Assembly: GCA_020025615.1 (NCBI GenBank)
Contig: JAHHRT010000028.1
Coordinates: forward strand, 1-15,757
DNA: 15,757 nucleotides
Direction of reading: 5' to 3'
DNA from: Oscillospiraceae bacterium
GTDB taxonomy: Bacteria; Bacillota; Clostridia; Oscillospirales; Oscillospiraceae
In this document: piece after piece, positions 1 through 7,481 of the stretch
How positions within the stretch are numbered: position 1 is the stretch's first letter
Layout of the letters: the number at the start of each line of letters is the position of its first letter
The notes under the pieces: generated by a model
The model's database searches: none
What the model saw: only the letters and a program-made list of their open reading frames with translations
What the model was told of the DNA's origin: nothing
Program-made: the position numbers and the translations under genes

Positions 1-17
1 AAGTTCTGAAAAGTCGC

Positions 18-81
18 CTCAGCGGGGAGAAAAGGCTTTTTCGACACGCTGAGAAAGTGCTGGGAGGCCCCAGCACTTTCT
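18..81 (-). terminator. Hairpin pair at the end of the dTDP-rhamnose operon
   Basis: Two adjacent hairpins lie downstream of the rfbC stop. The stronger has a perfect 13-bp stem (52-64 with 69-81) closed by a four-base loop. The weaker pairs CTCAGCG (18-24) with CGCTGAG (47-53) and holds a smaller GAAAA/TTTTC stem inside it. They share bases 52-53, so both cannot form completely. No clean U-tract follows the strong stem on the minus strand, although its 3' arm ends in CTTTCT. It is therefore a probable but not textbook intrinsic terminator, and it could also be a 3'-end stabilising structure. Nothing else is visible in 82-204. Confidence 0.5.
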
Positions 82-204
82 ATGAAACATTCGCTTTTGA
101 TTACGCCTGATTTCTTAAAAGCCAAAACCACATCATATGCTGTGGGATTTTCTGTGGAATTGCGCAGGTTCTAATTCACCGGAGTTCCATATCCGTATCC
201 ATCA

Positions 205-813
205 TCAGAAATGGAAGGTATCTTTAAGCCCCAGCCACTTGGTATCCTTTTCGCTGAAATTCAGTGGAGTGCCATCCTCCAGAGTATAGCCGGAGGGGTC
301 AGCAGAACCCTTGTATTTGCCGATGACCTGGGGCCACCGGATACCAATCTCAGGGTCATTCCAGGCCATGCCGCCCTCGTCATTGGGGTGCCAGAAGTCG
401 TCGCACTTATAGCAGAACTCCGCTTCATCGGAAAGCACCAGGAAGCCATGGGCAAAGCCCTTGGGAATCAGGAACTGCTTCTTGTTTTCTTCCGTCAGCT
501 CCACGCCGTACCACTTGCCATAGGTAGCGCTTCCGCTTCTCAGGTCCACGGCAACATCGAAGACACTTCCCCGGATAGCTCGAACCAGCTTGGTCTGGGG
601 GTACTGCTTCTGGAAGTGCAGGCCCCGGAGCACGCCCTTGGTGCTCATAGACTGATTATCCTGAACGAAGTTAATATGGATTCCAGCTTCTTCCATGTCC
701 CGCTGGCTGTAGGTCTCCATAAAGTAGCCGCGCTTATCCCCATGGACGGCGGGCTGGATGACACACAGGCCTTCAATGCCCCCCACGTTTTTTTCAACAG
801 TGATCTGTCCCAT
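205..813 (-). CDS. rfbC: dTDP-4-dehydrorhamnose 3,5-epimerase
   Basis: This cytoplasmic cupin enzyme converts dTDP-4-keto-6-deoxy-D-glucose to its L-lyxo epimer, the third step of dTDP-L-rhamnose synthesis. At 202 residues it is slightly longer than the usual ~180-190. Family signatures are visible: LRGLHFQ with the active-site histidine (about residue 66), the KLVRAIRGSVFDVAVDLR strand region, GFAHGF, and the C-terminal NDPEIGIRWP segment. The ATG at 813 follows an AGAAGG-type site about 10 nt upstream, 22 nt after rfbD. It is the last gene of the operon: only hairpins follow. The family and function are secure. The gene order A-B-D-C differs from the common A-C-B-D order. Confidence 0.96.
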   Translation of the reverse strand: MGQITVEKNVGGIEGLCVIQPAVHGDKRGYFMETYSQRDMEEAGIHINFVQDNQSMSTKGVLRGLHFQKQYPQTKLVRAIRGSVFDVAVDLRSGSATYGKWYGVELTEENKKQFLIPKGFAHGFLVLSDEAEFCYKCDDFWHPNDEGGMAWNDPEIGIRWPQVIGKYKGSADPSGYTLEDGTPLNFSEKDTKWLGLKDTFHF

Positions 814-835
814 ATTTCTAAAACCTTCTTTTTAT

Positions 836-1750
836 TTACTCAGAAATTTCCTTCAAATAGCGGCTCACCGCATCCTGCCAGGTGGGCAGGGGCTGGAAGC
901 CTGCCTCCACCAGCTTGCTCTTGTCGAGACGGCTGTTGAAGGGCCGTGCAGCCTTAGAAAGGCCGTATTCCTCGGTGGTCACAGGAACCACCTGGGTGGT
1001 ATAGCCGGCCTGCTTGAAAATCTCGCAGGTGAAGTCGTACCAGGAGATATAGCCGCCCTCGTTGGTGGCATGGTAGTAGCCGTACTTTTCCGTCTCGGTC
1101 ATATCCACCAGCAGCCGGGCCAGGTCCAGGGTATAGGTGGGGGTGCCAATCTGGTCACAGACCACCCGGACAGTATCGTGGGTCTTGCCCACATTCAGCA
1201 TGGTCTTAATAAAGTTCTTTCCGTTCAGGCCAAACACCCAGGCAATACGGACAATAAAGAACTTTTCCAGCGTATTGGACACAGCCAGTTCGCCTTCCAG
1301 CTTGGTCTGGCCGTAGACGTTCAGAGGCTGATAGTCCTTGCAGTCCGGCTGCCAAGGCTCGGTGCCCTGACCGTCAAACACATAGTCTGTGCTGATATAG
1401 ACCATCTTGCAGCCCAGCTTCTTGCAGACGTTGGCAATATTCTGAGTGCCCCCGGCGTTGATGGCGCGGACCTTGGGAGCCTTGTCGTCATCCTCTGCCA
1501 TATCCACAGCCGTCCAGGCAGCGCAGTGAATCACCACATCGGAGTTCACCTGGGTGATGATTTTTTCTACTGCCTCTGCATCGGTGATATCCATAGCCAC
1601 ATAGGGCATGGTGCAGACAGCAGAGCCGTCCTGCACACCTGCGTACTGGGGCTGGATATCAGAGCCTACACCCTCATAACCCCGGCCTGCCAGTTCATTC
1701 ATTACGTCGTGGCCCAGCTGACCACCCACACCAGTTACAAAATATTTCAT
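836..1750 (-). CDS. rfbD: dTDP-4-dehydrorhamnose reductase
   Basis: This NAD(P)H-dependent short-chain-dehydrogenase-type enzyme makes the last reduction, giving dTDP-L-rhamnose. The 304-residue length is normal for the family. The N-terminal Rossmann motif reads VTGVGGQLG (residues 6-14), STDYVFDG lies near residue 120, and the catalytic Tyr-Lys pair appears in VYGQTK. The C-terminal part has the sugar-nucleotide-binding RPFNSRLDKSKL signature typical of RmlD proteins. The ATG at 1750 has an AAGGAG site 7 nt upstream that overlaps the rfbB stop codon. The intergenic gap is only 11 nt, so the two genes are probably translationally coupled. Confidence 0.96.
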   Translation of the reverse strand: MKYFVTGVGGQLGHDVMNELAGRGYEGVGSDIQPQYAGVQDGSAVCTMPYVAMDITDAEAVEKIITQVNSDVVIHCAAWTAVDMAEDDDKAPKVRAINAGGTQNIANVCKKLGCKMVYISTDYVFDGQGTEPWQPDCKDYQPLNVYGQTKLEGELAVSNTLEKFFIVRIAWVFGLNGKNFIKTMLNVGKTHDTVRVVCDQIGTPTYTLDLARLLVDMTETEKYGYYHATNEGGYISWYDFTCEIFKQAGYTTQVVPVTTEEYGLSKAARPFNSRLDKSKLVEAGFQPLPTWQDAVSRYLKEISE

Positions 1751-1761
1751 GTCAAGGCTCC

Positions 1762-2781
1762 TTAGCGATTGCCGTACATCTTCTCGTAGTAGTTCTGATA
1801 CTCACCGGAGATGATGGTCTCCCACCACTGGCGGTTATCCAGATACCACTGGATGGTCTTCTGGATGCCGTCGGCAAACTTCGTCTCCGGCAGCCAGCCC
1901 AGCTCGTTGTGAATCTTGGTGGGGTCGATGGCATAGCGCATATCATGGCCCTTCCGGTCGCCCACATGGGTAATCAGGCTCTCGGGCTTGCCCAGGGCCT
2001 TGCAGATAATCTTCACAATGTCAATGTTCTTCATCTCATTGTGACCGCCTACATTGTAGACCTCGCCCACACGGCCCTTGTGAATAATCAGGTCGATGGC
2101 CCGGCAGTGGTCCTCTACGTACAGCCAGTCCCGGACGTTCAGTCCCTCGCCATAGACAGGCAGAGGCTTGTCATTGAGGGCATTGGCAATCATCAGGGGA
2201 ATCAGCTTCTCAGGGAAGTGATAGGGGCCGTAGTTATTGGAGCAGCGGGAAATGGATACGGGCAGGCCATAGGTGCGGTGGTAGGCCAGCACCAGCAAAT
2301 CCGCAGCCGCCTTGGAGGAAGAGTAGGGGGAGCTGGTGTGGATGGGGGTCTCCTCTGTGAAGAACAGGTCGGGACGGTCCAGGGGCAGGTCGCCGTAGAC
2401 CTCGTCGGTAGAGACCTGGTGATAACGCTGGATTCCGTACTTCCGGCAGGCATCCATCAGGGTTGCAGTGCCCATGATATTGGTTTGCAGGAAGATGCCG
2501 GGGTCCTCAATGGAGCGGTCCACATGGCTCTCGGCAGCGAAGTTCACCACGATATCGGGGTGCTCCTCCTCGAAGAGCTGATAGACAGCCTCCCGGTCGC
2601 AGATATCCGCCTTCACAAAGCGGAAGTTGGGGTTGTCCATCACAGGTGCCAGCGTGCTCAGGTTGCCTGCATAGGTGAGCTTGTCGAGACACACAATTCG
2701 GTCATCAGGATAGGTGTCCAGCATATGGAAAATAAAGTTAGAACCGATAAATCCGGCACCGCCGGTCACAATAATCGTCAT
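1762..2781 (-). CDS. rfbB: dTDP-glucose 4,6-dehydratase
   Basis: This NAD+-dependent extended SDR enzyme turns dTDP-glucose into dTDP-4-keto-6-deoxyglucose, the second step of the pathway. The protein starts MTIIVTGGAGFIGSNF, placing the glycine-rich Rossmann motif at residues 6-13. The catalytic STDEVYGDL (Thr-Asp-Glu) and YSSSK (Tyr-x3-Lys) motifs are both intact, and the YGPYHFPEKLIP and NVRDWLYVEDH signatures follow. I chose the ATG at 2781 (339 residues) over a start 17 codons upstream. It is preceded by an AGAAGGGGAG site at good spacing and puts the Rossmann strand at the N-terminus as in the family. The longer form would overlap the end of rfbA. The gap to rfbA is 19 nt. Confidence 0.96.
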   Translation of the reverse strand: MTIIVTGGAGFIGSNFIFHMLDTYPDDRIVCLDKLTYAGNLSTLAPVMDNPNFRFVKADICDREAVYQLFEEEHPDIVVNFAAESHVDRSIEDPGIFLQTNIMGTATLMDACRKYGIQRYHQVSTDEVYGDLPLDRPDLFFTEETPIHTSSPYSSSKAAADLLVLAYHRTYGLPVSISRCSNNYGPYHFPEKLIPLMIANALNDKPLPVYGEGLNVRDWLYVEDHCRAIDLIIHKGRVGEVYNVGGHNEMKNIDIVKIICKALGKPESLITHVGDRKGHDMRYAIDPTKIHNELGWLPETKFADGIQKTIQWYLDNRQWWETIISGEYQNYYEKMYGNR

Positions 2782-2800
2782 TGAATGTACTCCCCTTCTC

Positions 2801-3691
2801 TTATCTGTCGATGTACTTTCCGTCCAGCACATCCTTTAAGTACTGGCCGTACTGGTTCTTCTTGAGAACCTCATAGACCTTCATAACCTCTTCCTTGGGA
2901 ATCCAGCCGTTCAGGTAGGCAATCTCCTCCAGGCAGGCAATCTTCCGGTGCTGGTGCTGCTCAACGGTTTTTACAAAGTTGGTAGCCTCCACCAGAGATT
3001 CGTGGGTGCCGGTATCCAGCCAGGTAAAGCCCTGACCCAGCAGCTCCACATTCAGGTCGCCCTGCTCCAGATAGATTCGGTTGAGGTCGGTGATTTCCAA
3101 TTCTCCGCGAGCGGAGGGCTTCAGGCCCTTGGCGTACTCCACCACCCGGTTATCATAGAAGTAAAGGCCGGTAACGCAGTAATTGCTCTTGGGCTTTGCA
3201 GGCTTCTCTTCGATAGAGACCGCGTGACCGTTTTTGTCAAACTCCACAATGCCGAACCGCTCGGGATCGTCCACATAGTATCCGAAGACTGTCGCACCCT
3301 TGCCGGATTCTGCATTTTCCACAGCGGTCTTCAGCCGCTTCTGGAGACCGTGGCCTGCAAAGATATTGTCACCCAGCACCATGGCTGCACAGTCGTCTCC
3401 GATGAAGTCAGCGCCGATGATAAAGGCCTGGGCCAGGCCGTCCGGGCTGGGCTGCACCGCATAGCTCAGATGTACGCCGAACTGGTGTCCATCTCCCAGA
3501 AGCTCCTGGAACCGCGGGGTATCCTGGGGGGTGGAAATAATCAAAATATCCCGAATTCCCGCCTGCATCAGCACAGACATGGGGTAGTAAATCATGGGCT
3601 TATCATAGATTGGAAGAAGCTGCTTAGAGGTAACCTTCGTCAGAGGGTAAAGTCTGGTGCCGGAGCCGCCGGCCAAAATGATACCTTTCAT
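2801..3691 (-). CDS. rfbA: Glucose-1-phosphate thymidylyltransferase
   Basis: This cytoplasmic nucleotidyltransferase joins glucose-1-phosphate and dTTP to give dTDP-glucose, the committed first step of dTDP-L-rhamnose synthesis, and is usually feedback-inhibited by the end product. At 296 residues it is full length. The signature LAGGSGTRLYPLT with SKQLLPIYDKPMIYYP is at the N-terminus, VLGDNIFAG is in the middle, and the substrate-binding EEKP and WLDTGTHESL motifs follow. The ATG at 3691 has an AAAGGA site about 10 nt upstream. It follows the HAD gene after a 60-nt spacer that shows no obvious terminator, so it is probably cotranscribed with it. Confidence 0.97.
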   Translation of the reverse strand: MKGIILAGGSGTRLYPLTKVTSKQLLPIYDKPMIYYPMSVLMQAGIRDILIISTPQDTPRFQELLGDGHQFGVHLSYAVQPSPDGLAQAFIIGADFIGDDCAAMVLGDNIFAGHGLQKRLKTAVENAESGKGATVFGYYVDDPERFGIVEFDKNGHAVSIEEKPAKPKSNYCVTGLYFYDNRVVEYAKGLKPSARGELEITDLNRIYLEQGDLNVELLGQGFTWLDTGTHESLVEATNFVKTVEQHQHRKIACLEEIAYLNGWIPKEEVMKVYEVLKKNQYGQYLKDVLDGKYIDR

Positions 3692-3751
3692 GTTTTTCTT
3701 TCCTTTCGTGATGGTTTTATGATTTCTCGTTTTCGGTCTTTGGGATTTATC

Positions 3752-5692
3752 CTATTTAATATGCTTCATCCAGATGCGGCAGGCCCAATCGTAGGCAAAA
3801 TAAGGAATGTGCTTTTTAACGAAGTTCTTGAGCTTCTGCTTGGGGCTCAAGTGCTCCCCGGACTTCATAAGCGCAAAGTCCAAGGGCGTTTCCTTCTTGG
3901 CACTCTTCCACATCTGGGTTTCGTCGTCATACTTCCACACCGGGAACCCGCAGAAATCATCCGCCAGCCAGAAGCTGTCCAGCAATTCTTTGGGGAGATA
4001 CCGGAATTTCAGCAGGCACACCCAAATGGCCTCTGCCAGGGAGAAGTCCAGGGTCAGGGCTGCGCCCAGCTGGCCTTTCCAGTGTCCAATCCACTGGACG
4101 AATCGGGTAAACTGTGCCTGGGCCACCGGGATATACTGGGAGAAGTTGGCATCCTCATTGAAGAGGGGCTGAACCTCCCCATTTACCAGGGTCATCTTCC
4201 GCAGCTGCCCATAGGGCACCTGCATCACCGCCTCTAAAAACAGCAGGTTATCATAGAGGGGATGGAGATCGGCTCTGGGATTGGCAATACCCTTTGCGGG
4301 GCAGCCCAGCCTGGTGGGTGGTGCGCCGTCATTGAGGAACATATAAAGGCCCCCAACCTTCTCCCCCAGGACCTTAGACAGTGCCCACTGGATGGTGCCG
4401 TTGTAGCCAACGTCCACCACGGTGAGCGCTCGGTTGTCCTGCCGAAGGCTCTCCACATAGGTCTCATAGGCCTGTTTCTGGGCAAGACTGGTCTCATAAA
4501 TCTGGGGCAGGTAGGGTTTCAGCAGCCGGAACGCCTCCCGCTGCTGGGCGGGCAGTTCAATGGGCGTGTCAGAGGGGGCATCCTCCGGCAGCTCAAAATT
4601 CATTCTGCTCTTCACAAAATGCCCCAGAGTACCGTGATATTCCGGACGCTGCATGGCATCCAGCACATCCTTCTCCGAGGTGACTGTAGCCGCCACCGTA
4701 GCTGCCCGGGAAGCATAGAACAGGCATCCCGGCTGGGGTTCCACCCCCAGGGCTTCACAGTAAGCTTCATAAAGAGGCTTTAGCAGATAGCCCTCTCGGG
4801 TGGTAAAAAGGAGCTGAGAATCGTCCCGCTGCTCCATCAGGAAATCCATGAAGCTGGCAAAGGACGCACCGCCCCACACGGCGGTAATTTCCTCGCCGGA
4901 ATCCCGGTCCCGGAAGGGGGAATTGAAACAGGCTTTATTGACAAGCCAGCCCAGCACCAGACTGCGGCCCGGATTCCCCTCTTCTTCGTAGCTGGAGAGA
5001 TAATCATAAAGAGGCGACTCAGAGAACATCCCATAACCGCTCTGAATCCGCACCGCTTCCCTACCCAGCTGCTTCAGGCTCCGATAGTCGCCGCAGTCGT
5101 TGTCCCCTACGTGGATAACCTTCGTATTCTGAGGGATGGCGGCAAACAGCTTTTTCCACAGCTCACCAGTGGTTTTGCTGGCATTGTACTCACTGGAAAC
5201 CCAGATTTCCAAATCCTCAGGATAGCCGCAGCGGACCAGCAGCTGCCGGATCTGATCGCTGCTCAGATACATATCGCTGCACAGGATGATTTTCTTTCCC
5301 CCATCCCGCAGCCGAAGCAGCAGGTCCCGCATAGCGGTTCTGGGGGCGGCAAGCTCCAGCTCCGCCGCCAGCTCCATGGTCATGAGCCGATCGCACTGCT
5401 CCTTAGAATAGGAGAAGCGGGTTTGCAGCATCTCATAAATCTGAGAGAAGTTCGTCCCGTCTCCGTAGGCCTCATAAGCAGCCTTCTCTGCCTCCTGCCG
5501 CTCCTTTCCAAAGGGTCGGTCCAGCAGTGCCTGCTGCTTGGCCTGGGCCTCCACCACCGCAAACACATCTACAGGATGGAGGACGCACCGGGTAATCAGA
5601 GTATCAAACACATCAAAGGTGATGATGTCATATTGCAGAAGCTTTGCTTCCATCTCTGCCGCAGTCATTGCAGCCATCGCATTTGTCCCCAT
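3752..5692 (-). CDS. HAD-superfamily protein of polysaccharide gene clusters (COG5610-like)
   Basis: This two-part protein of 646 residues is the first gene of the rhamnose operon. The N-terminal third is a HAD phosphohydrolase domain with all four motifs: DVFDT (nucleophile D27, acid/base D30), LCSDMY (S139), SK (K173), and GDNDCGD (D197-D202). The C-terminal ~400 residues resemble the second domain of COG5610 proteins and include TVVDVGYNGTIQWAL around residue 440. No signal peptide or membrane segment is visible, so it is probably cytoplasmic. From recollection, such genes sit in capsule or wall-polysaccharide clusters, often beside glycosyltransferases. The exact substrate is unknown. A TTG 31 codons upstream keeps the frame open, but the ATG at 5692 has a GAAAGG site (12 nt away, weak) and suits the HAD fold. 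ATGs at 5677 and 5668 are alternatives. Confidence 0.8.
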   Translation of the reverse strand: MGTNAMAAMTAAEMEAKLLQYDIITFDVFDTLITRCVLHPVDVFAVVEAQAKQQALLDRPFGKERQEAEKAAYEAYGDGTNFSQIYEMLQTRFSYSKEQCDRLMTMELAAELELAAPRTAMRDLLLRLRDGGKKIILCSDMYLSSDQIRQLLVRCGYPEDLEIWVSSEYNASKTTGELWKKLFAAIPQNTKVIHVGDNDCGDYRSLKQLGREAVRIQSGYGMFSESPLYDYLSSYEEEGNPGRSLVLGWLVNKACFNSPFRDRDSGEEITAVWGGASFASFMDFLMEQRDDSQLLFTTREGYLLKPLYEAYCEALGVEPQPGCLFYASRAATVAATVTSEKDVLDAMQRPEYHGTLGHFVKSRMNFELPEDAPSDTPIELPAQQREAFRLLKPYLPQIYETSLAQKQAYETYVESLRQDNRALTVVDVGYNGTIQWALSKVLGEKVGGLYMFLNDGAPPTRLGCPAKGIANPRADLHPLYDNLLFLEAVMQVPYGQLRKMTLVNGEVQPLFNEDANFSQYIPVAQAQFTRFVQWIGHWKGQLGAALTLDFSLAEAIWVCLLKFRYLPKELLDSFWLADDFCGFPVWKYDDETQMWKSAKKETPLDFALMKSGEHLSPKQKLKNFVKKHIPYFAYDWACRIWMKHIK

Positions 5693-5710
5693 TTGCTTCT
5701 TATACCTTTC

Positions 5711-5744
5711 AAAAATCTGCCTTTTTCCAGGCAGAATAGATTTT
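5711..5744 (-). promoter_or_regulatory. Possible attenuator hairpin in the HAD-rfb leader
   Basis: Between the predicted transcription start (~5794) and the HAD start codon lies TCTGCCT / 6-nt loop / AGGCAGA (5716-5722 with 5729-5735). On the minus strand it is followed directly by five Ts (5711-5715). This is the shape of a short intrinsic terminator inside a 5' leader. A competing pairing of AAAATCT (5712-5718) with AGATTTT (5738-5744) would sequester the U-tract. The GAAAGG ribosome site begins right after the U-tract. The seven-bp stem is short, so function is inferred only. Confidence 0.35.
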
Positions 5745-5800
5745 CGTCCGTCTGGAACCGCCCCATCGGGTTCAGGGCGCAGCAACGCATTTTCTTTTAT

Positions 5801-5829
5801 ATTTTATCACAACGCCTTGAATAAATCAA
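5801..5829 (-). promoter_or_regulatory. Promoter of the HAD-rfbABDC operon
   Basis: The minus strand reads TTGATT (-35, 5824-5829), a 17-nt spacer, then TAAAAT (-10, 5801-5806). A TG precedes the -10 by one base (TGATAAAAT), making it an extended -10. The predicted start is near 5794, giving a leader of about 100 nt. It lies just downstream of the MATE terminator, which supports a separate transcription unit. Confidence 0.65.
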
Positions 5830-5900
5830 TGCAGAAAACATTCAAGATGGCTGCTGTTTCCTGGGATTTTCCGAATATAATCTTGAAAATTTTGGCCAAA

Positions 5901-5950
5901 GCAAAAGCGTGCTCCGCCTGCCGGGAACCGTTCCCGGAGCGAAGCACGCT
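5901..5950 (-). terminator. Terminator of the MATE transporter gene
   Basis: The outer stem GCGTGCT (5907-5913) pairs with AGCACGC (5943-5949), and an inner CCGGGAA/TTCCCGG stem has a three-base loop. On the minus strand the structure is followed by TTTTGCTTT. It starts about 30 nt after the MATE stop codon and before the next promoter. Confidence 0.75.
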
Positions 5951-5980
5951 CTGTATGTGAAAGATTGGAAAAATCTGTTC

Positions 5981-7333
5981 TTATGGATTCTTCTGCATTG
6001 CCAACAGGCGCTTTTTCCCGAAAAAGAACACCGGAGTGGATACCAAAATTGCCAGGACATCCGAGATGGGCTCTGCATAGAAAATAGAGAACGCATCGAA
6101 ATACACAGGGATCAGGAAGATGGCCGTGAAGAACACAGCTTTCCGCCAGATGGAAAGGGGCAGCGAATACCGCACCTTGCCCATACCTGTGAATCCATCC
6201 ACAATGGCATACTGGGCACCCAGAGGAATTGCCGCCAGGGTGCAGATTCGGATAGCCTGGCAGGCCTGGGCGTTGAGGGCTGCATCCTTGGTAAACAGGG
6301 ATACAAAGAGAGGTCCTGCCACCCAGGAAAGCACAAACAGCAGTGCCGCATAAGCCATACAATAGCCTACAATATACTTCTGCGCTTTCACCACCCGCTG
6401 GGGATTGTGTGCGCCGTAGTTATAGCTGAGAATACACTGAGTGCCGCCGCTGATGCCGCCAAGAGGCATGGTGAGCACCAGCATAAAGCTCTGGACAATG
6501 GTGTTGACGGTAATCAGGGTGTCTCCTGCGGCTCCGCCATACTTTTGCAGCAGTGCATTCATGCCGATAATCATCACATTATCAAAGGCGATGATGAGGA
6601 AGGGAGTCAGGCCAAGCTGGAGAATCCGCAGCATGAGCCGGATGCTGTACCGACCAATGGTGATGGTAATATCCGCCTTGAAGATCAGAAACAGCAGCAC
6701 AAAGGTAGCGCTGGCAGCCTGGCTGATAACCGTAGCAATGGCTGCGCCCCGAACACCCATATGGAACACATAGATAAAGATGGGGTCCAGGATGATATTC
6801 AGCACCGCGCCCAGAATGACCGAGGACATACCCACTTTTGCGTAGCCCTGGGCATAGATAAACTGGCCCATGCCCACAGACATTAGGGCAAAGATCGTAC
6901 CGCTGACATAAACGGTGAAATAGGCCTCCGCATAGGGGTAGGTCACATCACTGGCGCCAAATAGACGGAGCATGGGTTCCCGAAGGCACAGGGCCAGGAT
7001 GGTCACCAAAATGGAGATTCCGCCCAGGAGGGCAAAGCAGTTTGCCAGAATTCGGGAAGCCTTCTGCCGGTTGCCCGAACCCATGGCAATGCCCATCAGA
7101 GGCGAGCCGCCCACGCCAACCAGAAAGGCAAAGGCACCGATCATGGTCACAATGGGGCCGCAGACACCTACACCTGCCAGTGACACGTCTCCGATGCCGG
7201 GAATATTGCCCACGAACATTCGGTCCACAATGCTATAGAGCACGCTGACAAACTGAGCCAGCATACTGGGAATTGCAATTCTAAAAACCAACCGGGAGAT
7301 CTTGTCCCGGCCTAAGTCATTTTCCATTTTCAA
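5981..7333 (-). CDS. MATE-family multidrug/cation antiporter
   Basis: This is a polytopic inner-membrane efflux pump of the MATE family, which couples export of cationic drugs or metabolites to Na+ or H+ entry. The 450-residue length is normal. The N-terminus LGRDKISRLVFRIAIPSML and the following VDRMFVGNIPGIG segment are typical of the clostridial/NorM-like subgroup. Hydrophobic segments recur along the whole length, in line with twelve helices in two halves. The start is ambiguous. The TTG at 7333 has a GGAGG site 10 nt upstream, while the ATG at 7327 (448 residues, MENDLG) is a more usual family start but leaves that site 16 nt away. The gene has its own promoter and terminator. The substrate cannot be told from sequence. 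Confidence 0.93.
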   Translation of the reverse strand: MKMENDLGRDKISRLVFRIAIPSMLAQFVSVLYSIVDRMFVGNIPGIGDVSLAGVGVCGPIVTMIGAFAFLVGVGGSPLMGIAMGSGNRQKASRILANCFALLGGISILVTILALCLREPMLRLFGASDVTYPYAEAYFTVYVSGTIFALMSVGMGQFIYAQGYAKVGMSSVILGAVLNIILDPIFIYVFHMGVRGAAIATVISQAASATFVLLFLIFKADITITIGRYSIRLMLRILQLGLTPFLIIAFDNVMIIGMNALLQKYGGAAGDTLITVNTIVQSFMLVLTMPLGGISGGTQCILSYNYGAHNPQRVVKAQKYIVGYCMAYAALLFVLSWVAGPLFVSLFTKDAALNAQACQAIRICTLAAIPLGAQYAIVDGFTGMGKVRYSLPLSIWRKAVFFTAIFLIPVYFDAFSIFYAEPISDVLAILVSTPVFFFGKKRLLAMQKNP

Positions 7334-7356
7334 GGGTATGAAACCTCCGCATTAAA

Positions 7357-7377
7357 ATATACCACACCACAGTATAT
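7357..7377. promoter_or_regulatory. Inverted repeat overlapping the MATE promoter
   Basis: ATATAC (7357-7362) and GTATAT (7372-7377) form a perfect inverted repeat around a nine-base CA-rich centre. The right arm overlaps the -10 box. The position and symmetry suit a dimeric repressor such as a TetR- or MarR-type regulator, but no such regulator gene is adjacent. AT-rich promoter sequence can give such repeats by chance. Confidence 0.3.
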
Positions 7378-7398
7378 CTCGATTTTCCAAAAAATCAA
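7371..7398 (-). promoter_or_regulatory. Promoter of the MATE gene
   Basis: The minus strand shows TTGATT (-35, 7393-7398), a 16-nt spacer and TATACT (-10, 7371-7376). The predicted start is near 7364, about 30 nt before the start codon. It lies between the terminator of the preceding gene and the MATE start. Confidence 0.6.
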
Positions 7399-7442
7399 GA
7401 GTTACTACAGGCATTTTCTGTTCTATCAGGTGTAAGCAGAAG

Positions 7443-7473
7443 AAAAACGTGCGCCGAGGGAACTCGGCGCACG
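7443..7473 (-). terminator. Intrinsic terminator of the deacetylase-like gene
   Basis: A perfect 11-bp stem, CGTGCGCCGAG (7448-7458) with CTCGGCGCACG (7463-7473), has a four-base loop. On the minus strand it is followed by TTTTT (7443-7447). It begins 8 nt after the stop codon at 7482. Confidence 0.9.
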
Positions 7474-7481
7474 CGAGGATT

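Noticed and set aside
5693..5785. A 31-residue N-terminal extension of the HAD protein starting at a TTG
   Set aside because: There is no ribosome site at suitable spacing. The region lies in the predicted leader, with a hairpin and the real ribosome site, and the HAD fold begins after 5692.
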